Shown here: positions 47,215 through 64,000 of the stretch, piece by piece
Numbering within the stretch: the first letter of the stretch is position 1
Layout of the letters: each line of letters opens with the position of its first letter
Origin: Heterodera schachtii
Taxonomy: Eukaryota > Nematoda > Chromadorea > Rhabditida > Heteroderidae
Assembly (NCBI GenBank): GCA_023374025.1
Contig: SIJG01000064.1
Span: forward strand, 519,943-583,942
Reading direction: 5' to 3'
Length of the DNA: 64,000 nucleotides
The notes under the pieces: generated by a model
What the model was told of the DNA's origin: nothing
Seen by the model: the letters and a program-made list of their open reading frames with translations, nothing else
Database searches by the model: none
Program-made: the position numbers and the translations under genes

Positions 47215-47432
47215 GGTACTTATCCCTTTTGTGACCCCCCCCCCCCCCCCCTCCGAAATTTTTGTTTATACATTTTTTCTTTGGTAATTTTAGGCGATGA
47301 AAGCGGACAAGCTGTTTATTTTAAGATTACATGCAGTTATAAACAGTAGATCAGTTTTTAGCGCCTAAAATTATCCACGAAAAAAATTTTAAAAAATTTT
47401 CAGGGGGGGGGGGTCACAAAAGGGATAAGTAC
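47215..47432. mobile_element. 218-bp MITE with perfect TIRs and 9-bp target duplication
   Basis: The element is flanked by cctatccga at 47206-47214 and 47433-47441. The ends are perfect inverted repeats over at least 28 bp (ggtacttatcccttttgtga followed by C8). Homology of the two arms continues inward through gaaaattt and taattttaggcg, so nearly the whole element folds back. No coding capacity. The 9-bp duplication fits a Mutator-like mobiliser. Confidence 0.92.
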
Positions 47433-48097
47433 CCTATCCGACCCTCGGCATGCTTTTCCTCAACTAAAGACAGTCGCGCCCCGGCCGAGGGGTTAAAATG
47501 CCGCCCATTTGGAAAAGTTAAAGCAATAATTATGCTATTATCGATTCCCTTTCATTTGTCCATTCTTTCCTTTTTAATTTGGTACTTTGTTCACAATCTT
47601 TTGTGTGCAAATTCGGTCCCAATTGGTGGCAGTTTGTGTTTGCCCTCCCCCCCACCCCTCCCCTCTCCCATTTTCCATAAACCACCCAAATTTGTCCACG
47701 ACATCTGACATTAACGGCGTTCATTTGCCTCGGCCCAATTTCGTCGTCCCATTTCTCGATGTCACCGATAGGTTGATCACCACTTTCCAATCCTTATCAG
47801 CACTCGAATTCCTTTCTCATTAGTGGAAAAATCACAAGGCCGAAGTTAATTGAGTTAATTGCCGTTGGTCGGCTCATCAGAAAGTGGGGCTTATCGTTTA
47901 ATTATCGCGTTTGGATATGGTGGGCCCAAGAACAGTCAAATGACATCAGATGAGTAAGCATTTGGCAATTTTGGGCCTTTTTAAGGGGCCGAATGGAACG
48001 GGTGGCATTCATTCACTCATTTTGAAACAAAGCCACCCATTTACCAATTACACCTTTCACTTTCTACTCCCACCAAGTCAAAAACCAAAAACAAGTC

Positions 48098-48648
48098 ATG
48101 GAACGCACTTTCGTCTGCATTAAGCCCGAATCCGTCCGAAGGTGCCTCGTAGGAAAGATCATTGAACGCTTTGAAGCCAATGGCTTTCGGCTAATTGCCA
48201 TCAAAATGGTACAAATTTATGGTGTCTTTTAGCTGCTTATTCCCATTTTCAGATCGTTGCAACTCGCAAACAAGCGATGGACCATTACGTCGCTTGTGCC
48301 GGCCAACCCTTTTTCCCCAAAGTGATCAGTTACATGACCTCGGGCCCGGTGGTGGCAATGATCTGGGAAGGTAATAAAAACCAATATGAAAAACAAACTC
48401 AGCTGTTTTTGATTGCCTTTTCAGGTGTCGGTGTTGTGAGAGGAATCCGCAAAATTTTGGGCGCCACCCCCGACAAAGTTCCTCCGCCCGGCACCCTCCG
48501 TGCCGATTACCGTAACAACAGCGACGTGGGCAAATACCATGACACGGTTTGCCACGGATCGGACTCCGCGGAGGACGCACAGCGCGAGTTTGGCATTTGG
48601 TTCGACAAAAGTGAGATGCCGGCACCTCTCTCGAGGGTATCGGGCTGA
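48098..48648 (+). CDS. ndk-1: Nucleoside diphosphate kinase
   Basis: Exons 48098-48208, 48253-48370, 48425-48648; 150 aa, the usual length of a group I NDK. The start [13 protein letters not shown] has the conserved Lys of the KPD/E motif. [30 protein letters not shown] follows, then [23 protein letters not shown]. The active-site loop is [20 protein letters not shown], with the phosphorylated His intact. The usual Asn three residues before that His (NxxHGSDS) is Thr here. The enzyme balances NTP pools by phosphoryl transfer through the His intermediate; the absence of a leader suggests a cytosolic hexamer. Both introns are short GT-AG. The gene symbol is by homology to the C. elegans group I enzyme. 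Confidence 0.95.
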
Positions 48649-51600
48649 TGCGATGGGCCGACCGATCGAACAGAAATGGACAAAATATTTGCAAATTCGA
48701 AATGCTATTCATTGTTTTTTTTTGTAATTATTTTTTAAAGAATATTAAATAAAATCTAAATAATTGTCCTTTTATTTTTCAATTCTTTTTCTCATTTTAT
48801 CCCTCCTTTTCGGCATGTCCATTCGTTCGTTCGTCCGTCCGTTCATTCCGTTTTTCCGTGCCATTCGAATAATGAGCGAATGCGCGGCCCAATTTCGGTC
48901 GGCAATTTCTCTCATTTTACATTTTCCCAACTTCCCCTCCCCATTTTTTTTCTTAGTGCGCGATTTTTTTTAAATGTATTCAGTGCCAAAGTCTTTTTGT
49001 GAATGCTTACATTAACAACTTATTCCAATTCCTTCATTGTTATTTAAAGTTAGCACTTTTATAATTAATTAATAAAATCATTTGTCATTTTCATTATTTC
49101 TGCTGTGCCTTTGCTGTTGAATACCCAAACAATGCCAATGCAAATGGACCCCTCCCCCCCCCCTTTCCCCTCCCCCCGGGGGTTTTCTCTTTAAATAAAT
49201 AATGCCTTTGAAGAATGGGGCACAGAAAATGAGCACATGCCATAAGTACCTAAGCTGGTTAGCTGCCTTTTTCAATTCCATTTTTCTTACACTTATTCCG
49301 AATCCGTAACACTTTTTTTTTGTCTCTCTCTGAGAAAATAAAAATCCAATTTATTCCATTTTCTGTTTTTTTCGGATTCGCTTTCTTCTCAGTCCTTTTT
49401 TGGTTTTATCTATTATTTATTGATGGAAGTCACTGTCATTTCGCCTCAAAGCGCTAATTCGCGTAATTAGTGAAGCGGCGGCAGTTCCAAGACAGAAGAG
49501 CGGCCGTTTCGCTCGTTGGCATTTGGCAACGCGCAAAACAGCACAAAAATTCAACCCAATTGACACCTTCCCACGGAGAATGTTCCCATTTCATTTTCAG
49601 TGAAAATTGCATTTATTTTCACTATATTTCAAATAATAAGCGAATATTTTTAAATAATTTTTATGATTTACTTTTTCGTTATTACTAAAAATAATTTAAT
49701 ATAAAAAACTCCAAACTTTTTGTTTGCATTATGATTTAATTGTTTCTTATGGTCATCCCCAATTTGCTTCAGTTTCCCCCCGCGGGGACTTTGTTTGTCC
49801 GCTGTCATCGGTCCATGGGATGGGATTAGTGATACAAATTGAATTTTACTAATGCCATTCCCCACACCCTCCCCGAGCATCCGAAGAAGACATTGGCACG
49901 AAAAAGAGCCAAGAATCGTGAATTAATGTGCCAAACAGAAATGAGGTTAGGTGGGGTTGGCCCAATGGCAAATGGAATTTGGCAAGGAAAAGCAAGTCCG
50001 GTCCCAGCAGAAGCAAGTCGTAATAAGACAGAGGAGTTCACCTCTTTGTCATGACAATGAGCAGCAAAAGCAGCAGCACAAAACGGAAGAGAACGGCAAA
50101 AGCGAAGAGCCAAACGCAGCAGCAGCCGCAGCAGAGCATGTCCATGTCCAACTCGAGCCGGTGGAGCGGGCACAGCCGGGGGCACAGCGGAAGACGCAAG
50201 CAAGTCCGCCTGCAGAGGCAACGCTGTGTGACATCAGGTGGGGGCATTGGAAGTTGCTAATGAAATAACTACTAATTAGGGACGAAAATACCTAATTAAG
50301 AGGAGGGGTAATTTTTAGTTCTTACCAGGCAGGATTATTTGGGCAATGAATCTTTGCACAGATGACCAGTCAACGTTTGGCGAAGCGGGGTCAAATAGTG
50401 CCGAAGCGGACGATGGCAATTACTGGATTGGCGTTGCTCCTTTGTTGGACATGTCCGGCACAGCACGCGTGCTTGGTAATTGGCATTTTCTATCCTTTCG
50501 TTTTTAAGCGTATATTTAATTGCATTAATTTTGTTTATAATCATAATAATAATAATATTATACATTTATTTTTTAATCCATGGGATACGATTAATTTTCT
50601 TTCTTTCACTTCGGAGTGAGTGAGCTCCGCTTAATTATTCGCAAGTGTTTTGTTGCCCAAATTGGCAGCCAAAATAACCTTTCATTGCCACAATATTAAT
50701 TGGATTTCCTTCACAATACCCGGCATATCCTCGGCTTCTTTTAACCATTCATTGCCTTTCAATTTTTATTACATTTTTTTTTGTTCGGTTTTCTTTTCAA
50801 TTTATGGAAGGATTTGCTACATTAAATAAATAACTTAATTTATTTTATTTATTTAATGTTTAACTGTTAATTCACAGTAATTAGCAGCATTCTTTTTTCA
50901 TAGCTTTTTATTTCTTTGTCCATTTTCCACGATTAATTTTGGGTGTTTTTTCTCCATTTTCTCCCATTTTCCTCCGTTTTTTTCTTTCCTTTTTTCCCCG
51001 TCTCATTTTTCCTCCGTCTTAACTTTGTTCCCTTTTCTCTTCTAAGGACAGACTCATCTTTTTGTGGATAAAATGAAATAAACTCAAAATGTTGTCGATA
51101 AGGCGGGCGATTTGGGCGGGTGCAAAAGGAGGGAAAGTGCCGGGGGGTATTTATTGCGGGGGGGGGGGGGGGACGGGGAAATGCACTTCTGCGGCTGAAA
51201 CCTTTCCCCTCGGGGCGTTCAATTTGTTGGATGTTTTCGGTTGTATTTGCAACTGAATTTATTCCCTTACTTTTCCTTATTTTATTATTTTTTGCATTTT
51301 ATTTTTTATTAAATAAACATTTTATTAGACGCTCTCTTTGGCATTTTTTCAAATACCAAAAGATTTTAAGTGAGTTTTGCCTGAGATGCTTTCCTCAATT
51401 CCTTGCATTTTTTCACCTATTCCCCGACACTCATTTAGTGCCATCATTCTCCGAATTGTGCCAATCTTTCGTAAGTAATTTTTGCCGTCTTTGTCCGCTG
51501 TAATTTCGGAGTTTACTCGTGCAAGGAGAGGGGGCGGGGGAGGGCGGTGAAGAAAATTTGGCTAGATGAGGAAATGGCCACGGCAGCGTAATGAGTCCCA

Positions 51601-51765
51601 TCAGACCATTGTTGGGCCCGAGGCGCTGATGGGCCACACAAATAATTACGCCCTCGGCACTTTGGTTGGGGGAGGAGAACAGCTAAAATTTTAACTCCTT
51701 ATGGGAATTGGTTTTTTTCTTACATGAACTGAATTTAACAAAACTTAAATAATTTTTCCCATTAG
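48649..51765. other. Long stretch with weak exon candidates only
   Basis: Mostly non-coding. 50052-50236 has overlapping open frames on both strands; the plus frame DNEQQKQQHKTEENGKSEEP... ends at a donor (ATCAG|GTGGGG) and might be a 5' exon of the downstream channel gene. 50335-50480 has another open patch after TTACCAG. Neither could be placed in a model. A G run lies at 51160-51172. Confidence 0.35.
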
Positions 51766-52372
51766 CATGTAAAGCTGCGAATATTTCGTCGGCCATGTTG
51801 GCCCACCGTCGCAAATCCTCGGCAATGGTCGCCGGTTTATCCACCGCGACAGTTCCCTCATCAATGGGTGCCGCCTCTTCAGCAGCATTCGGCACTCGGC
51901 ACAAAAAATCGTCAACCCCCAGAAGCTCAACGACCAGCCCAAAAGGGGTGGCGAAGCAGGCGAGAAATTACAACGCAAATTGGGAGATTGCCACGGAAAA
52001 AATGATCACTTATAGTTCATTAATGAGTGTTTTACTTAATTAGACCTATCATTTAAACGTTAATTAATGAATGCTTTACCTAATTGGGCCCACTCTTTGA
52101 ATCGTTTCCGCCGCCCCCCGCGCCCTCTGTAAATCATCCAATTCTCGCGCACTTTCTTTCCGCAGGATGCCCCATCACAAATGGGCGCTGCTACCGCTTC
52201 AACTCCATTGCCATCATCGCCACCAAATGCAACGGGGGAGAAACAACAGCCGACAAACAACCGACGCCAAACTGCTCGAGAATCGATGGCCGTTTTGGCC
52301 GAGAATTGGGGCGTGTTCAGCATGGACCCCTCGGGGGCAGGTGTTCAGGGAGAAATAACAGGCAATCAACCA
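51766..52372 (+). other. Possible N-terminal exons of the NALCN/NCA channel
   Basis: Segment 51766-52023 follows a CCCATTAG acceptor and reads CKAANISSAMLAHRRKSS, then a Ser/Thr/Ala-rich basic region. Segment 52166-52372 follows CCGCAG and reads DAPSQMGAATASTPLPSS ... ESMAVLAENWGVFSMD. The first can join the second in phase 0 (AGT|GTTTTA). The phase does not continue into the first recognised channel exon at 52772, so a further exon or another arrangement is needed. The antisense frame 51904-51683 is also open. Confidence 0.3.
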
Positions 52373-52771
52373 GTAATTGTTTATTAAATTGCTAATGGGT
52401 TGAATAACGAACTGATGCTTTGAGATTGTTTTGCTAGTGGAAATGTCAACCATTTTTGGCACCTCAAAATAAGGCCAAAAAAGCAATAAAAAGAAAATAA
52501 AGAGAGAGAGGCACTATTGCTGTTATTATGCAAACATTATCATAATGGCACCAGAAGCAGCAGAAGGAAGGGGTGGCATGAATTAATGAATGTGCCCGTG
52601 GGAAATTAAAACCCCCAATAAGAAGGCCACGGAAATTTAGGCATTTTGGAAATTATATCTAAGAAAAATATTTTTATTTTAATAAATGCACAATACTGTC
52701 TGCTGTCCTTTGATTTTGTTTTTGGCAAATATCCTTCAAAAAAGAGTTCTCCATTTGTGCCATTCTTTCAG

Positions 52772-61880
<9,109 letters not shown>

Positions 61881-62545
61881 ATTAAATTCCATAATAGACT
61901 ATATAATATTTATTGTAAAATTTGACATTTTTTCCAAATAAATGAAAATATAATGGCAATTCATTAATTGGCTGGGATTAATATACACAAAATTTGTCCT
62001 CCGCAAAATGAACGCAACTGAGACAACATTGCACTTACAAATTAGATTCCCTGTTTTTCTGCCCTTTAATTTGGTCAAATCTCCAATTAACAATTGATAA
62101 TTAATGTTCGTTTGTCGGCTCTTTCCCTGCAAATGACTTTTATTAATGTCCTTATTCTGTTCATCCTCTGACTAGGAAAAAGTTTATCAGCACAACGGGA
62201 AATTGTTTGATCTGCAAAACCCGAACCTCTATCATCATTCTCCCCTTTCCCTCCTTGTACAAAACAAAACTCATTTTCCGCCTCTTTCACCACTAAAAAT
62301 CCTATGTTTTTAATTAATGCTAATGACTGAAAATTGCCTATTCCCCAAAGGCACGAGAAAAACAAATACCTATTTAAATTTGCTTGTTTATTTTTGCACC
62401 TTTTTCCGTGCCATTGTTTCCATGTGAGGATTTATTTATAAAAACAAACATTTGATTATTTTGTTTATTTAAAATTAATATACATAAATATTAAACGTTC
62501 AATTAACGAACAAAATACACAAAAAGCGAAGTTTTATAATGGCAA
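61881..62545. other. Convergent intergenic region, no gene seen
   Basis: A/T-rich spacer between the 3' end of the channel gene and the 3' end of the receptor gene on the opposite strand. Confidence 0.5.
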
Positions 62546-63935
62546 TTATGAGGAAGATGACGGCTCACCGCGGATCGGCGATGGCACAGGCGAAAGAGTG
62601 ACCCAATGGTGAATAAGCGGCTCCGGATATTCACTGCCGCGCCGGGAAAAGGACATCGAACCAGTGTCGAAGCTCCGAGAAGTCGACAGATAATTCCTAA
62701 ATGGGCGCGTGGGTTTTTGAACACTGAATTTACCCGGTACTCTTTTGTTTTCTGAGTATATAGCATTCTGATAATTTTCATTTTTCTCTGATGCCATTCT
62801 CTGGTAACGATTTTACTCATTTTCCTTGGTCACTCTGCTTTTTGCCTTTCTGTTCTGGGTTCTGATCACTTTTTTGATCATTTTTGCAATTTTTTCTTGT
62901 TTCAATTTTTCTCTGATCATTTTTAGTCATTTTCTCCTATCACTCTGCTTTTCACTAAATCAGTTGCTTCTGATCACACTTTTTTTGAGTCTCTGATCAC
63001 TTTACTTTTGCCCATTTTTTTCCGATCTCTCTGCCTTTTGCCCCCTTTCTCCGATCACTTTTTTGCCCTTCTGCTGCTGCTGATCACTATTTTGCGTCTC
63101 TGATCACTTTACTTATGCTCATTTTTCCGGTTGTTTTTTTTACCTGTACGCACTGGGCCTCCTCTGTTGACGCTGTTCCCTGAGCAAATGGCTGTTAATG
63201 CCTTCGTTCTCTGTGCTTGACACCGATGCGTCGTGGTCAACATCTGTCAAATGAATGTGCCCGCTCTTTCTTTTGTTGGTCATTCGCTTTTGCTTTGGCT
63301 AACCCAAATCGTCGTCCTTCACAATCACATAATAAGCGGTCAACAAACAGCCACAATTTGCTGTGATTGTGGAAACGGCGAACAGCGGCTGCAAATGGCC
63401 GAACAGAAGGGCGAGCAGTGTCAGCACGCGGTCGGTGCCGAAGTGAGTGCCGGTCAAACTGAGAAAGGTGACGGCACCGGTGGGCAGCTGAACGACGAGG
63501 AAAGCGCAGCTGATGGCGTAGATCAGAATTCTTGAAAAGCAACACTTGGACATTAAAGCCAAGTTAAGAAAGGATTTTAAAACATTACTTACGGAAAAAA
63601 TTACAAAAATGCACAGAAAAATGATACACATTTCCCACACAAAAAAAGTTTAGTTTTTTCTTCCCAAAAGCTCTGTCTACCCGCTGTTTTATCAGTTTGG
63701 TCCTTCTTTCTCACTTGGTTTGGTCGCGCAATGATCGTCCAAATCGATTGTGACTGTTTTCGTTGCCGATCTCGATCACGGGTTCTCGGTTGAAGCCGAT
63801 GTGGAGAAGGATCAGACAGGAGCCAGGCAAAAGGAACTGCGCGAACAGATCGGCCAGGGGAAGGAACACTTTCCAAAAGGGACGGCCGAGCCGGAGAAAG
63901 CTGATCAGTGGGCTGAACTTGGCCAGCAGGGAACG
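62546..63935 (-). CDS. 7TM G-protein-coupled receptor, C-terminal half
   Basis: Exons 63935-63715, 63530-63304, 63243-63144 and 62696-62546, phases 2, 1 and 2 at the junctions, all GT-AG. The first encodes a predicted TM5 ([21 protein letters not shown]) and a polar loop ([17 protein letters not shown]). The second gives TM6 ([19 protein letters not shown]), an extracellular loop and TM7 ([20 protein letters not shown]). The last two encode a Ser/Arg-rich cytoplasmic tail ([32 protein letters not shown]). The 5' exons lie beyond the window. The layout fits a rhodopsin-like receptor, perhaps for a neuropeptide, but the diagnostic DRY region is missing, so the ligand class is open. The last intron contains a long minisatellite. 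Confidence 0.7.
62830..63130. repeat. Degenerate minisatellite in the receptor intron
   Basis: At least ten variants of tctgatcacttttt (units 14 to about 40 bp apart) fill this part of the intron, in a T/C-rich context. Confidence 0.8.
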
Positions 63936-64000
63936 CTTTTAACACATTTGCTGAGCAATACACCCACCCGTCCGTTAGCATACAGCGTTGGGCCCAGAAA

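Larger units (their letters stand above)
45162..48097. other. Intergenic region with repeats and two possible orphan exons
   Basis: Two short open segments are flanked by good splice signals on the plus strand: 45787-45834 (KFVGTAQFGIKKPFRK between TTTCCAG and GTGTGG) and 46524-46586 (RLTAPPFSTPPLPPSK... between CGGCAG and GTAAGT). They could belong to one unrecognised gene. The rest holds the two TIR elements listed separately, a patch at 46680-46850 related to 16330-16520, and nothing else recognised. Confidence 0.35.

Noticed and set aside
51683..51904. Minus-strand frame DKPATIAEDLRRWANMADEIF...
   Set aside because: Reads well but has no minus-strand splice context or neighbours; the plus strand has a better acceptor. 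Left unresolved rather than annotated.

Overview
The window reads as a nematode genome segment: A/T-rich, intron-dense genes with very short introns (mostly 36-150 nt), TTTCAG-type acceptors, a cuticle collagen, nematode-style C6-domain and Ly6/ET-like cysteine proteins, and an NCA/NALCN channel. Frequent GC-AG introns and small secreted proteins point towards a plant-parasitic cyst nematode; that placement is inference. Gene models were assembled by hand from reading frame, splice signals and phase, and the coordinates of each exon are given.

Layout. 0.3-1.1 kb: 3' end of a CYP4-type P450. 1.9-3.6 kb: two tandem secreted Gly/Tyr-rich proteins (minus). 4.1-6.0 kb: cathepsin L (minus, 12 exons). 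7.3 kb: a small Tyr/Ser-rich ORF. 7.9-10.0 kb: SLC2-type sugar transporter (minus). 11.5-13.1 kb: alpha carbonic anhydrase (minus). 13.1-18.5 kb: mostly non-coding, with dispersed repeats. 18.5-27.4 kb: a rearranged block with a four-TM protein gene, a 1.33-kb direct duplication, a truncated second gene, an inverted copy of the cathepsin L 5' end carrying an LTR element, a foldback element, and a chimera of a strictosidine-synthase-like gene with the four-TM gene. 28.4-29.9 kb: cuticle collagen. 30.2-31.4 kb: small membrane protein. 33.0 kb: secreted repeat protein. 34.3-35.0 and 38.4-39.4 kb: two secreted C6-like proteins. 35.8-37.4 kb: core-1 galactosyltransferase (minus). 39.8-41.2 kb: CHK/DUF1679-like protein lacking catalytic Asp residues. 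42.2-43.0 kb: Ly6/ET-like protein. 43.6-45.2 kb: conserved-looking unknown. 48.1-48.6 kb: nucleoside diphosphate kinase. 52.8-61.9 kb: NALCN/NCA sodium-leak channel (38 exons recognised, EEKE filter). 62.5-63.9 kb: C-terminal half of a 7TM receptor (minus).

The genes look like ordinary independent loci rather than an operon or pathway; several (collagen, Gly-rich proteins, C6 proteins, cathepsin L, carbonic anhydrase, P450) fit cuticle, secretory or environmental roles. The most unusual signal is in splicing. Besides at least four GC-AG introns, several introns have no usable AG at the 3' end. In the transporter and twice in the NALCN gene, reading frame and alignment to the conserved protein place the intron end after ...TTTTCAT, ...TTTTCCAT or ...TTTTAT (GT-AT if the donor is GT). 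The second notable theme is recent local rearrangement: fragments of neighbouring genes have been copied, inverted, fused and invaded by small TIR elements with 9-10 bp target duplications.
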